A DNA stretch of 64,000 nt from Plasmodiophora brassicae (GCA_036867785.1 CP145423.1:682001-746000), one strand, 5' to 3'; counted from the first letter of the stretch, positions 51,190-62,850 are shown. Numbers and translations: made by a program. The notes: generated by a model from the sequence alone, not told the origin.

Positions 51190-52302
51190 AGCAGCACACG
51201 CCCTGGTACCGGTGTCGATGATGCCGGCCAGGATCAGGTTCGCGTGATAAGAAGTGCTGAGGGCGGGCTTCGTCAGGTAGTCGGCGGCCATCTCGGCGGA
51301 CGGGCACTTGTGGACCATAATCAGACCGGCCTCGACGGCCTCTCTGGTGTAGTGGAACTGGACCTCGATATCCTTCGTTCGATCGTCCATCCGACGGTAG
51401 CCAGACCAGGCCTTCGCGCCTTGGTTGTCTTCGTGTACGATCGTCGGGCCGGGACGCGGGAAGCCGATCTCCGCCAGGAACGACCGGATCCAGGCCAGCT
51501 GACGGGTAACAGCGCAGAGCGATTTGATCTCAGCGTGTGTTGACGACAGACTAACCTTAACGGCGCCTAGGTCCTGGCGTCGCGACTGCCAGTGCACGGG
51601 ACCGCCGGCCAGCAGAATGATATGACCGGAACGGGAACGTCGCGTGTCCGGATCCGAGGCCCAGTCGGCATCGGCGTAAGCGACCAGGCGATCCTCGAGT
51701 TGCCGTTCGTATCGAATGCCGTGCGTCTTCGTGCCGGCGAGGTACTTGAGGACGCGTTGCCCCGCACGCCAATGCTGTATACCAGGATTCGACGAGAACT
51801 GGGCCAGCACGTTGGTGATATACGCGATGTCGGGACGGCACCGATGGGCGAGCCATGTCAGACATCCGATCAGCTTCAGGTAAGGCTTGTTCGTCATTTC
51901 GTCCCGTTCGATGTCCGTCTGTGGACTCATCGATTTCGTCAGGTGAACGCCAGGTTGATGTGGCGTGTCGACCGGGTGACAATGTGACATGTTGAAGTCG
52001 CTCAACACCTTGTCGATGTACTCGGCCTGGTCGAGCATGATGGCGCCGGTGGCAGGTTCGCGACGGATGCGCATGCCGAGCAGCGTCGATGGTTCGCCCT
52101 GATCCGTGATCTCGGCCATCGTGGCGAGCTTCTCGAGGACGGCCTCTGCGAAATCGACGTCGTTGTACGCCAGCAGGCCGTCATCGGTGTGCACCGACAT
52201 GACCATGAACTTGCCATCGCGATCATATCGAAGACGCACGGGTCCGCGATGATCGGTTCGAAGCCCAGGGACAGCAGCATCGAGCGAAGCGTCTTGTACC
52301 AC
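51190..52302 (-). pseudogene. C2 reverse transcriptase end and RNase H
   Basis: SVHTDDGLLAYNDVDFAEAV, LLGMRIRREPATGAIMLDQA, then Copia RNase H YADADWASDPDTRRSRSG, HWQSRRQDLGAVKVSLSS, VHEDNQGAKAWSGYRRMDD, ending near SYHANLILAGIID before the purine tract. Confidence 0.9.
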
Positions 52303-52778
52303 CGTTCGGCACCTTGCTTCGTACCGTATAGGGCCTTGCGTAGTTGGCGAACGCGATATGGGACGTTGTTATCAGTAAACCCATCGGGCTGGCGCATGTA
52401 GACGTCGTGGAGCATATCGGCGTTGAGGTAGGCGGCCACCCAATCAACCTGTCGAAGATGCAGCCCGTGTTGGGCTGCGAGCGCAAGGATGATGAGGAAT
52501 GCGGTGGCGCGAGCTGTCGGTGCGAATGTGTCGTCAAAGTCAATGCCGGGGCGCTGTCGGAAGCCCTGAGCGCAGAGACGAGCGCTGAACTTACGGATGC
52601 CACCGTCGCCACTGAGCGCTGACTTGACCCGGAACACCCACTTGGACCCGACAGCGATCTTACCTTTGGGGAGATCAACGAGCGGGCCGAATGTGTCCTT
52701 GGAATCGAGCGTCCCCATCTGCGAGACGGCGGCGTCCCACCAGTGGCCGGCGAACGGCGATGACAATGCCTCGGCCAT
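52002..52778 (-). pseudogene. C2 reverse transcriptase part
   Basis: MAEALSSPFAGHWWDAAV, KWVFRVKSALSGDGG, FAPTARATAFLII, QVDWVAAYLNADM, ALYGTKQGAERWYK. Fossil; overlaps the next part. Confidence 0.88.
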
Positions 52779-52999
52779 CGAGTCGGGTACAGGGATGTCG
52801 GTCGCTTTAAGGCTCGACAGGTCCGGTCGCGGTAGACGGGCTGGATCGATCGGCGCGGGTACTCTAGCACGACATGCCTTGGCGGCGGCGCCGCGAGCGG
52901 GATTGCGGTTGGACCGTATGGCTTGATCGATCAGACGTCGCTCCTCGACCTGTTGCCAATGGCGGATTTGTCGGCGTGATTGACGAGGAGGGCGCTGCG

Positions 53000-53194
53000 T
53001 GATGAAGACGATAACGAAGTGATTTATTCCACTGACATCGGCGCGAGACGATGGCGACGTAACGCAGTGTAACAGGGCTTGCCAAAGCCGTTACCTGCAA
53101 CGGCGACGGTGGCGGAGCCTCTGTTGTGGACGTGACACAGCCGCGCACAGTCACAGCGTCATCGTGTGCCGGTGGTAGGACATGGTCCTCGACA
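53000..53194 (-). repeat. solo TRIM-B LTR with CTGCG target duplication
   Basis: 195 bp, TGTCGAGGACC to CTTCATCA on the minus strand; CTGCG at 52995-52999 and 53195-53199. More diverged from the B0/B1/B2 LTRs, so older. Confidence 0.9.
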
Positions 53195-56100
53195 CTGCGT
53201 CGGTGGCGTTAGGGTCGGACTCTGGAACCAGGCGTCGACTGTCGAGGACCACCGTGTTGACGAACGATTGGCCGCCTCCGGCGCCTTCCACCATTCACCC
53301 GGCGGTTGACGACGACGACTCGATCGGCGGGGACGTGGCACTTCGATGGCATTGGGATCAACATCAGCTTCGGCGGCATTATCGTGGACGACGGGATCGG
53401 CAGCTTCGTTGGGAGAGTCGTTGCTGGACGCCGAATCTTCGTAGTCGGGATCATCTTCAGCGTCATCATCGTCTTCGTCGGTGGATACGTCGTCTATGCG
53501 GGCATTCAGAACGTCGGCTGACCGAGAAATGTGGCAGGCGCCGTCAGGCGCACGGGCGTCCGCGTTCTGGGACGCAGGGTCAGGAGACGGTGAACGTGAC
53601 GGTCGGACAATCTCGGAAGGCGATGACGCAGCGGGAAGTGAAGGAGGCTCGGGAGGGGCTGTTGCGATAGAGGATGCTAACGTCGATGGTAGAGGTGCCA
53701 TGATGGCGTCGGAAGAGATGGGCGTCGGGACGATCGTGTCAACGTTCGGCGCAGGGCTCGACTCGGGACTGGATGGTGGCGCTGATGATGAACTGGCCGA
53801 GGCCGATCTTCCAAAACCGAATGTGAACGAGTTCTCCAGGAATTCGGCAGTCGTGCTCTCGAACGTGTCTTCGCGGTCCACGTCGTAGAACCGCCACGCC
53901 TTCATGCCGGGCGTGAAACCGATGAACACAGCGCGAACACGACGAGGCTCCAACTTGCTCGGCTTCTTCGTGGCTGGATGTGGTCGCATGGCATAGGCAT
54001 CGCAACCGTAGACACGAAGGGCCGAGATGTTAGGTAGGGCGCGACGAGCTGCCTCGAACGATGTGCGACGTCCGGGAAGGACGGATCTCGGGTGGATGTT
54101 GTACAGGACGGCAGAGTAGGACAGCGGCCAGGGCCACGTGGAGTCGGGCATGTGGGCATGACACCGGATCGATAGCTCGATGCAACAGAGCGTGTAATTG
54201 ACGCTCTCGGCGCGGCCTATCTGTTCCGGTGTGTACGGGACCGACTTGCGGTGCAGGATGCCGGACGTGCTGTAGAACAGGACGCATGCCTTCGAGTTGA
54301 ACTCGCCGCCACCGTCGGTCTGGAAGTCCCCGATACCTCGCCCTTCCTGATTGCGAAGGCGCGCGTCGTAGTTCTTAATGACATCGAGGGCGTCCGATTT
54401 GCGGCGAAGCAGGTAGACCGTCAGGTAGCGCGTGGAGTCGTCCAGCATCGTCTGGTAGTACTCGAAGCCGCCAATGCCGAAAACGGGCCACCGACCGGAT
54501 AAGTCGCTGTGCACGAGATCGCCGACACGAAGTGCCCGCGACTTACTCGGAGGAAATGAGGAACGCTTACCTTTGACGAGGAGGCAGGCTTCGCATGGGC
54601 ACCGGTCCGAACGCTTGGGAATGGGGCCGTCGAATTTCATGCCACGACAGCGGTTCCGCAGGATGTTCAGATTGCCATAGCCGAGATGGCCGGTTCGTGC
54701 GTGCCACAGATCGGGAGATGCAACGGTGACCTTTTCGGCGCGACAGGCGATGTCGGATACGATCAGGGAACAGGCTGGTACAGTCGGTTGCGTGTTGTTG
54801 GTGGATGGAGCTGATAGTGCGATCCGGTACAGGTTGTCTTGTCCACGGGTGCTGATCGCCACTGGCTGCCCGGTGGGTGCCGTCCAGCTGTCCTTCGAGT
54901 AGATGGTCGCGGTGGCGCCGTCGAATACGATCTTGTGGCCTGATCGGGTGAGTTGTCCGACTGAAACAAGCGCTTGACCAAGTCGTGGGACGTGCAGTGA
55001 GTCGATACTCATCGCCTGGGCATCCTTGCCGAATGACATCACGCCCCGACCGGACGTAGTCGTTCGCGACAAATCAGCTAGTTCGACTTCTGGTCCAGAG
55101 ACGCGTCGATAACGGCTGAGATGCTGGCGCAGGGGTGTCATCGTTGTGGAACAGGCCGAGTCCAATAGTCCCATTGAGCTCGCGCTCGCGTCGATGGAGT
55201 GGCGTGCCGACAATGCACGCGTTGGCTCGGATGCCGGATCTGTCGGGAGAGCGCCAGACGATGGATACTCGTGGGACGTTGGTGACGATGTATTGCTGTT
55301 GTTGTTGTTGTTGTTGTCTCGATGCCAGATGTGCCGCTGCAGGCTGCATTCGCCATTCGTATGCTTCGATCCCGGATGAAAGACGCAGGACTCGTTACGT
55401 CGAGGTCCACGGGTACGTGTCGACGTATTGCAGCTGGATCGGTTGGCCGTCTGGAACGATTCTTGTCGGTCCCGCACGTCTCGGATGCGAATCTCTTCGC
55501 TCGTCAGTGACGCAACGACCTCGGAGACACTGGGCAGCGTGTCCAGTGCACGGTTGTGCAGGCCGGCGACGACCGCGTCCAGGTCGGATGATGCATTGGC
55601 CAGAATGAGGACGGCAACCAGAGCGTCAGTAAGGGACAGCATTTCGGTCGGTACCGTTGCGCGGACGCGATGAGCTGCTGCTTGAACTCTGGCCGCGTAA
55701 GTGGCGACTGATTCGCCGGGCGTGTGCTGGATCGTGACGAGGTCGCGGATGGCGCGCACGACCGATGCCAGCGACGACGGGCTGTACGCCTGGAACAGCA
55801 CGCGCCAGCACTTGGCAGCCGATCCTGCTTGAAACAAGGACAACGCAGACGCGATCTTGTGATCCAGCATGTGGACGAGTAGAATCTCGCGCGCGGCCGC
55901 CTCCAGAGCTGGGTCGTCCGTCGTACCGGTTGTAGCGGTCGGCGAGCCATCTTCGTTGATCCCGATGACGTTCGCGTATCCACGGTTGCGGAGCCAGAGG
56001 GCCGCGGTCTGAATCCAGGACGTGAACGAGTCTGGCGTTCCATCGAACTTGGGCAGCGGTAGCCGACCTGCGTCGCTTCGGGTGTGCGCCTCGGCGACCA

Positions 56101-56296
56101 TCGGCACGGACGGGATCGGTGGACAGCTGGGCGGGCGCGCCAGCTGCTGCTGCAGGATTCGAAGACGGTCGATCTTCTCCTGCCTTGCGACCTTTGCCTC
56201 CGCTTCGGCTAGACGGATGTCGATCTCGTCGATCGTCAGGTGATTCAACGGGTCGTCATCCGCGTTCGGCGTCGGCGTCGCCTGGCGCTCGGCCAT
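53195..56296 (-). pseudogene. C2 gag, protease and integrase
   Basis: ~1,030 residues starting MAERQATPTPNADDDP. Gag; Cx2Hx4Hx4C knuckle CVFHPGSKHTNGEC; an Asn run (about six) just after it, from an AAC/AAT microsatellite; protease GLLDSACSTTMTPL; integrase WHARTGHLGY, CPCEAC, VHSDLSGRWP, FQTDGGGEFNS; Pro/Ser and acidic linker. It stops at the solo LTR. Confidence 0.9.
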
Positions 56297-56337
56297 GACG
56301 AGTAGAGGTAAAGCGCCTGCGCCTACGACTGTTAATC

Positions 56338-56526
56338 TAAGGAAGACAATAGCGAAGTGAAGTGTATTACGTACGGCGTTTGCGCAACGGCACGGTGGAC
56401 GTTACAGTGGCGACGTAGTCGCCGACGACGTAACGGCTGCCAACGGCGGCGAGCGCGGAGTTTCGGAGTGCGTGACGGCGTGCTGCAGGCATGTGCTGCT
56501 GGGTGTACTGGACATGTTGTTTGACA
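56338..56526 (-). repeat. C2 5' LTR
   Basis: 189 bp; followed by primer site GATTAACAGTCGTA (56324-56337, minus strand). Confidence 0.92.
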
Positions 56527-57308
56527 GGCACATCCCATACAAGACAGGTGTGCTTAGGAATCTGCAACTTCCCAGCACGTGTCTGCAGCGACAAGTCCAC
56601 TTTGATTTCGTGGGTGGCTTTCCCAATTGCTTGCTCACTGTCGGCTAGAATCAGTGTCACTGGTGCTTCCAATTCTCTCATGTCTGTGTTTGGATCCAAT
56701 TCGACAATTCGCATGGCCATCGACATCGGCATCAGCGTGCGCTCAGCTCCACTGTCAAGGATGCCCGGCCACTTGCCGCCTGTTTTTCCTACGCCAACTA
56801 CAATCTGATTGTCGCCATGACGTTCAGCGCTACTTTCTAATCGGGTGTCTACTTTCGACACTCGCATGTAGCCGCCACCCTGTGGTTTATTGCTGCTGGG
56901 GCGCGCCTCCTTGCGCGCTTCGCGCGTCTCCCGCAGCTTCTTGACGATGCGCTCCTTCTGGTCGTCTGAGGCTTTGGGACACTGTGTGAGACGGTGTTCC
57001 CCCTTGCAGAACCAGCATTGGGGCACTTCACCTTCCTCTTTGCCACGCTTCAGCTTCTTGAGGGCTTGTTCCTCCGCCGGCGTGGGCTGCTCCTTCTCCT
57101 TCCTCTTCTTGGGGATGGTGAGGGCGCTGCGTGGCGCGATCGCAGGCTGTCGCGACGCACCATCGAGACGGGACATGCTCTGAGCACGCCGCACCTCGTC
57201 GAAAGCAATAGCTTTCTCCTCAAGACGCTTGAAGAACGCGTCCGGATCCGACTTGAGGTGCTTTTCAGTCGTTTCCAGCAGCTCCTTCATGCGCGTCTTG
57301 AGCTCAGG
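56527..57308 (-). pseudogene. G3 gag end and protease piece
   Basis: Zinc knuckle CWFCKGEHRLTQC, basic linker, then aspartic protease block GILDSGAERTLMPM. Similar in order to G1 25459-27895. Bounded by C2 and D2. Confidence 0.85.
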
Positions 57309-57451
57309 TGTCACGACTGAGTCGTGTTGGCGACTCAGCCGGCACCAAATTGGGCTCCTTCGTAGCGCACTAGGTACAATAAACGTCCACGGCGCGGACC
57401 GACCTCAGTCGGTCAATCCGTGTGGTTGACACATCTTGCTCTGTCGTCACA
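57309..57451 (+). repeat. D2 5' LTR
   Basis: 143 bp; AATAAA at 57378-57383 and predicted transcript start AGTCGGTCAA at 57407-57416. Confidence 0.93.
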
Positions 57452-57453
57452 TT

Positions 57454-57463
57454 TTGACCGACT
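57454..57463 (+). promoter_or_regulatory. D2 self-priming site candidate
   Basis: TTGACCGACT, exact complement of AGTCGGTCAA at 57407-57416. Confidence 0.7.
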
Positions 57464-57484
57464 AACCTTCTGTCGTCGTCTTGT

Positions 57485-57655
57485 CTCGACTCGTATCGTA
57501 TTGTGCCGTATCGTATCGTATTGTGCCGTATCGTATCGTATTGTGCCGTATCGTATCGTATTGTGCCGTATCGTATCGTATCGTATCGTATTGTGCCGTA
57601 TCGTATCGTTTTGTGCCGTATCGTATCGTATTGTGCCGTATCGTACCGTGCCGTA
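57485..57655 (+). repeat. D2 leader tandem repeat (20-bp unit)
   Basis: Repeats of GTATCGTATCGTATTGTGCC with some 5-bp GTATC slippage, between primer site and gag start. Confidence 0.85.
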
Positions 57656-57686
57656 CCGTTTCTATCGTTCGTATTGTATTGCATTC

Positions 57687-60118
57687 ATGGCAGGAGGCGA
57701 TGGGCCGATTCCGTCATGGGCGGACGACGTCCCATCGTCCGCGAATCCGGATGTTGCGGGTGTGTCGGATTTTGCTCTCGGTCCCCTGTCGCAGCTGCAC
57801 TTCGCGCGGGGTGTTCTGCCACTGGCGAATCATCTCCCTGCACGACCGCTCACCCCGCCTTCGCTCAATAGTACCGCTGCCGATTGGCCCGACGACTCTC
57901 TGTCCTCTTCGGACCGTCACTCACCGCCTGCCTTATCGTCCCTACACGTTTCTGCCGCCTCGACGTCTCTGCAGGACCCCGGCGGCGCGCCTCGGAATGA
58001 CCCCGTCTCCTCGACGTCGCAGCATATTGGCCTTTCGTCCGTTGGGGCTCGAGTGCCGGCGCCACGGGTGTCTCCGGGCCCACCCTTCATGTCTATTGTT
58101 GTCCAGTCACAAGACATTCCGCGTTTTTCGGGAAGCGATGGTCTGTCGACGACGCGCTGGTTGACTGCGTTCTCTCGGATCACCCAGACGTCGTTAACGT
58201 CTACAAGTCCTCTATCCGGCGATGTGCAATGTGTCTTAACGACAGCCTTGCAAGGTCAGGCCCTTGAGACTTACCTCGACTTGCCTGCGGACGCGTCTAT
58301 GGCGGACGTAGCGTCCGTCCTGCTCCATGACTTCCCGGGCCCTTCGTTCAAGCAGGTTGAAGCGAAGTTTGACAACCTGAAGCAGACTGCAGGTGTCGCT
58401 CACCACGCACTGGCATTCCAACGCTTGTACAAGGACCTTCAACGACTTGACCCATTGTACAGACTCAATCCGGCCCGCTTGGCGGAAAAGTTCCGCCTCT
58501 CGTTGAACCCTGCGCTCTCCGAAGCGCTGTTCTTCTACAACTTCAGAGACTACGACAAAATTCTCGAGATGGCGGCTCATCTTGAGTCGAAATACCCAAT
58601 CGCCGCCATCAACGCTGGCGGTGATGCAAGGACACAACCCCTGGCTTGCCACTATTGTCGCGAAGTTGGGCATTTTATTGCGTCCTGCCCGAAGAGGCCA
58701 CCGTGCCCGCACTGTCGTAAGGTTGGCCACCGCTCATCGCTGTGTCCCGAGCGGTCCGGCAACCCTCTCCACGTCACTGATCTGTTCCTTATGACGTCTC
58801 CCTCAATACCGCATCTGTTGGTATCTGTATGCCTCGTTATCGGCTCACGCCGTGTCAACACTTTCGCCCTGTTAGACTGTGGAGCGACTTCCAACTTCAT
58901 CGACTGGTCGTTCTGTCGTCACCACGAAATACCGGTTCGCTCTAAATCGCGTGCCATTCCTGTTCGCGTCATCGACGGGCGACACCTGTCTCCAGTAACT
59001 CAGGAAACCGTCCCGCTACGTGCTACCGTCGACGGATGTTTCGACAGCGACGTCGTCCTGAACATGATCCACTCGCCTCAACACCCTGTCATTCTTGGGC
59101 TGCCTTGGTTGGCGGATACAAACCCAGATATCGATTGGCGTCAGCGCCGCCTACAGCGCCGCGGAGATACCCTCGTGGGGATGTCACGCCGTACAGGAGA
59201 CGTCCATGAGTCTGGGTCCTTCGTCTCTTCGGCGGGACCATTTGCAACAGTAAAGCGCTGGGATAGTCTCTCAGCTGGGGTCTCACCTCCTGCACGAAGC
59301 GTTCCTGCGCCTGCATCTGCCATCCCTTCAGCTGAATCACTTGAAACGTTGCCGCTTACATCCGTGTTTGTCGACGGCAAGCTGGCTTCCGTAGCTAACG
59401 ACGACCACCCGGAGTGCCACATTGCCATTGCTGCGATCGACGACAGGCCGAGCCCTTCCGCTTTCGATTATGGTAGCATCCCGGGGGTCGCCGCCTTCAA
59501 TGATACTGTTGCCCCCAGCCGCACCGATCTCTTATCATTGCCCCGTTCAGGCTCCGAGTCCACGCCCCTTATGTCCTCCTTCCGGAACTGGGGCCCCGTT
59601 CGACGAGGGGTGAGACGGCCTCTCCCGCCGCCCCCGCCGCCTCCCTCCAATGATGGCTTCCGAGACGGCCACAGCCTCAATCTTCTGATGTTCGCAACCT
59701 TTGTCGCCCTGACCTGGATCCTAGTTGGGTGGCCGTACTTTCCAATAGCACAGCTGTGTACGAGCGCCTCTGCGGAGCCCCCGCCCTTGAATTCGCGCGC
59801 CGAGTCCTTCTTTGCACCTTTTGCTACGCTAGAGGATGACCAGGCCTCATCAACCTCGATCGCGTTTCTCAACCCCGATCTCATGTTCCTGGACGCCGCC
59901 GCACGTGCGTTTGCCCACAAGCTACATCGACGACAGATTCGTTCACTCCAATTCCTTAGCGAAATTGATTTCGTTCATTGGACACCTGACGCCCTGACTC
60001 GTCGACTGGAGTACAGACTGTCGCCTAATGATGAAGCAGTTCTTGCTAGGCCACACCAAATGCTTCCACCCAGACAAGCCCGCAGCCTTTTCCCGGTGCG
60101 GCTAAAAGGGGACTATTA
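57687..60118 (+). pseudogene. D2 gag-protease frame
   Basis: One open frame; start chosen at MAGGDGPIPSWADD, like D1 gag. Pro/Ser-rich start; capsid-like region IPRFSGSDGLSTTRWLTAFS and HHALAFQRLYKDLQRLDPL; zinc knuckles CHYCREVGHFIASC and CPHCRKVGHRSSLC; protease ALLDCGATSNFIDWSF; linker with hydrophobic segment LNLLMFATFVALTWILVGW; short RNase H-like FVHWTPDALTRR end. Unlike D1, gag and protease lie in one frame. Fossil part of a reduced element. Confidence 0.85.
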
Positions 60119-60261
60119 TGTCACGACTGAGTCGTGTTGGCGACTCAGCCGGCACCAAATTGGGCTCCTTCGTAGCGCACTAGGTACAATAAACGTCCAC
60201 GGCGCGGACCGACCTCAGTCGGTCAATCCGTGTGGTTGACACATCTTGCTCTGTCGTCACA
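60119..60261 (+). repeat. D2 3' LTR
   Basis: 143 bp, no difference from the 5' LTR; purine tract AAAAGGGGACTATTA upstream as in D1. Confidence 0.93.
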
Positions 60262-60915
60262 TCAGGGGTAGATTCCCTGCATGAGGATGTCGACCTTCTT
60301 CTTCAGGCCCTTCTCCCCCGAGAAGATCTCCCCGAGGTTACCGTCCTTGACGATCTTCACCAGCTGCCGACCATAATCGAGCACCCGCGCCTGGATGCTC
60401 TTGTTCATGCGCAGAGAGTCGAAGTAGGTCCAGTATGATCCGCTTTGAGCAGGCGCCTGGGCCATCTGCCAGCCACGTAGCATTCGCTCGATAACGTCAT
60501 CGGGAACGTCTTCCGAGGTCCAGTGAGGTTCACCCGCGCTGCGTAGGAGAACTGGTAGCAGATCCTCGTCGATCATTTCCCGAAGCGGTGCACGACTCCG
60601 GAGTACGCCCAATCTGTTCAGGTACTCGGTGTGTCGCTTCAGAGCATCAAACCACTTATTGATGCTCTTATCATCACACAGCCTGAGTTCAGGGGCCTTG
60701 GCCGCCTTGTCCACCTTGGCTATGCTGGCGATGCGGGCTGCGTCGACAGCGCTGTTGCCGTCTGGCAGTCCCGACTGTTCACCCGGGTATTCGTAGACCG
60801 ACTGGTCTTCGTCACCGCTCTCGACCACCGGCTGCAGCGCGTCTAGCCGCGCTGTAACCTCAGTCAAGTCCTCGTCGATCATCGATACCGATTCGCGCGC
60901 CGTCCCTGCAGCCAT
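60262..60915 (-). pseudogene. G3 gag start piece
   Basis: Begins MAAGTARESVSMIDEDL, then capsid-like helices (KWFDALKRHTEYLNRLG, DYGRQLVKIVKDGNLGEIF). It ends at the D2 insertion (TCAGG). The start Met sits ~20 bp after the palindromic leader site. Confidence 0.85.
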
Positions 60916-60933
60916 CGACGGTCGTACGTGACT

Positions 60934-60947
60934 ACAGTGATCACTGT
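60934..60947 (-). promoter_or_regulatory. G3 palindromic primer-site candidate
   Basis: ACAGTGATCACTGT, a 14-bp perfect palindrome across the LTR/leader junction; the core equals that of G1. Confidence 0.6.
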
Positions 60948-61016
60948 GTCGTATTCCGGCTAGTCCGGGAGTCCGAGCCAGCCTTGTCTATGGCATGAGC
61001 CCTAATACATGCCACA
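60945..61016 (-). repeat. possible very short G3 5' LTR (72 bp)
   Basis: Bounded TGTGGCATG to CGACACA on the minus strand and placed exactly between the G3 leader and the H integrase sequence. If whole it would be an unusually short LTR; it may be a truncated one. No partner copy was found in the window. Confidence 0.4.
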
Positions 61017-61835
61017 CGAGGCCCCCAGATGGTGTCCAAATTCTGGAAACGGTTGTTGCAGCGGTTGCAGATTGCGCGCAAGCTGACGTCCGGATACCAT
61101 GTGCACAGACGAACGGCCAGGCGGAGCGGGTTAACCAGGTACTGGAGCATTATATCCGGACGTTCACGTCATACCAACAGGACGACTGGCCGGACCTGTT
61201 GCCGATCGCCGAGTTTTCGTATAATGATACTGAACATTCAGCGACCAAGATGACACCGTTCTTTGCGAACTACGGGTATCACCCCAGGTTCTCACAGTTA
61301 TCGGTGCCAGGCGTACCCTGTCAACAGCCAGCTGCAGACGACCGAGCCGAACAATTACAACGAATTCGTGAACTGCTGAAGCGCAACCTCGCCAAATCGA
61401 TCGAGTACATGAAGTGCCAAGCTGACAAGCGTCGCGCACCACCCCAGCCTACGCCGTAGGCGATCGGGTCATGGTGCGCCGGGACCACTGGCCGAGCCGT
61501 CGACCTTCGCGCAAGTACGACGATCGCATGATCGGGCCGTTCGAGATCACCGCCATTATCAACCCTGTCGCCGTTCGCGTAGCCTTACCCGCAGCATGCC
61601 GCATTCACAACGCGTTCCATGTCTCCCAGCTGGCACCCTACCGAGATAATGACATCCCGGGACGTCGCCAGTCACCTCCTGCGGCCATCTACATCGACGA
61701 CGAAGACGAACCGCTATACGTGGTCAAGGACATTCTGGACTCCCGCCTCTACCGCCGACAGTTGCAGTACTTGGTTGATTGGGAGGGCTACCCGGCCACG
61801 GAGCGGTCATGGGAGCCTGCTCGAGATCTAGGGGT
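61017..61835 (+). mobile_element. chromovirus H fragment (integrase end and chromodomain)
   Basis: Plus-strand Ty3/Gypsy chromovirus fossil. Parts: integrase core end (QTNGQAERVNQVLEHYI, AEFSYNDTEHSATKMTPFF), integrase tail (GPFEITAIINPVAVRVALP, HNAFHVSQLAPY), chromodomain LQYLVDWEGYPATERSWEPA. Left edge meets G3 inside the integrase core (just before RGPQ), right edge is the F2 LTR. Related to D1 but distinct. Broken, about two or three breaks besides the insertions. Confidence 0.85.
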
Positions 61836-62011
61836 TGTGCCGGCTCCAAGCTATAAGACAAGAATAGCTGTGATCCGGCTAGGCCGCCCTAAGAATGACG
61901 GACATGCACGGAGTGCGCACGGAGTCCGCACGGCGTCCGTGGGAGCTGCAGGTCGAGGACACAGACGATTATACTACACGGCTGATATACCATCACCGTT
62001 GGGACGTCACA
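61836..62011 (+). repeat. F2 5' LTR
   Basis: TGTGCCGG to GACGTCACA, TATAAG near the start. Confidence 0.9.
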
Positions 62012-62020
62012 GAGATCTCT
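62011..62020 (+). promoter_or_regulatory. F2 palindromic primer-site candidate
   Basis: AGAGATCTCT, same as in F. Confidence 0.6.
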
Positions 62021-62049
62021 TGAACATCCTTTCGGGGAAGGTTTCAAAG

Positions 62050-62850
62050 AAGGACGCGATGGTGGCCACCGCGCAGGAGATGCTGATGGAAGACGACGTC
62101 GATGATCGACAACAAGGACAGAGCGTGCAAGGCTCAACGATCGTCCTGCAGATGAACAAGGCGCCGACCTTGAAAAGCATGGACCGCAAGGCCGTCACGA
62201 CGTTCATGGCCGAGCTGAAGACGTATCGGAATCACTTCCGGGACGATCCGAACGCCAAGGGCCAGATCCCGCGGTCAGTGAGGAGTATGATCGACCCCGG
62301 TCTGCTCAGGGCGATCTGCAAGTGGGAACTCGGCAAGGACGCCGAGGGGGTGACGGAGAGCGACCTGATGGACTGGATGAAGAGGCATCTGGAGCAGGAT
62401 CGCTCGACGGACGCGAACATCGACCGGGAGATGCGGAAGCTGGCGATGAAGCTGACCATCACCACACCGGCGGCAAGGGTCGTGAACCTCGTGCAGCAGT
62501 ACGAGGAATTGGTCGCGCGCAACGGGTGGCAGGACCTCTTCACGTCCCGGGAGGGACGGAAGAACCTGGTCAAGTACCTACTGGGTGCTGTGCGCCCATC
62601 CGGCTTGCAAGCGCTCATGCGGACCCTCGTCATGAAGCGCCAGACCGATCTCCAGAAGGACCCTTTGGAATTCTATCGGGTGCTGAAGGAACGGGCTGCA
62701 TCGTATGAGGAGACGATGTTGTACATGGAGCCGGGACGTGAGGATGGCAAGGGGAAGGGAAAGGCCAAACCCACCCCGAAGAAGCGAGGGGCGCGATGGA
62801 GGCCGGGACACGAAACGACACCGGAAGGACCTGCGATGCTTCAACTGTGA
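62050..62850 (+). pseudogene. F2 gag part
   Basis: KAPTLKSMDRKAVTTFMAEL, MIDPGLLRAICKWELGKD, RKNLVKYLLGAVRPSGLQAL, MKRQTDLQKDPLEFYRVLK. Continuous across the point where F holds G2. Confidence 0.85.

Larger units (their letters stand above)
50991..56526 (-). mobile_element. Copia C2, nearly complete
   Basis: Minus-strand Ty1/Copia in G3. 189-bp LTRs (50991-51179, 56338-56526) with two differences by eye (~1.1%); target duplication GGCAC (50986-50990, 56527-56531). Parts: gag-protease-integrase 53195-56296, reverse transcriptase 52002-52994, RNase H 51190-52302. Broken: one solo-LTR insertion and about one or two small breaks. Confidence 0.93.
57309..60261 (+). mobile_element. chromovirus D2, reduced non-autonomous copy
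   Basis: 2,953-bp plus-strand relative of D1 in G3 gag. 143-bp LTRs (57309-57451, 60119-60261) identical by eye; target duplication TCAGG (57304-57308, 60262-60266). Parts: leader with 20-bp repeats, gag with two zinc knuckles, protease, linker, and a trace of RNase H; no reverse transcriptase or integrase part. Identical LTRs mean recent movement, presumably with enzymes from a D1-like partner. Confidence 0.93.
17571..61016 (-). mobile_element. Gypsy-G3, host of a five-piece nest
   Basis: Minus-strand Ty3/Gypsy fossil in five pieces, in element order: gag start 60262-60915, gag end and protease 56527-57308, protease end to reverse transcriptase start 50674-50990, reverse transcriptase 34450-34624 and 17571-17713. 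The gaps are D2, C2, A1 and G1, each with matching target duplications. The piece left of 17571 (rest of pol and 3' LTR) is not recognisable in the window. Related to G1. Broken by four insertions plus loss of its 3' part. Confidence 0.85.

Noticed and set aside
57420-60239. A 939-residue protein running from LTR to LTR in D2
   Set aside because: The first ~90 and last ~40 residues are LTR and leader repeat read-through; the likely start is 57687.
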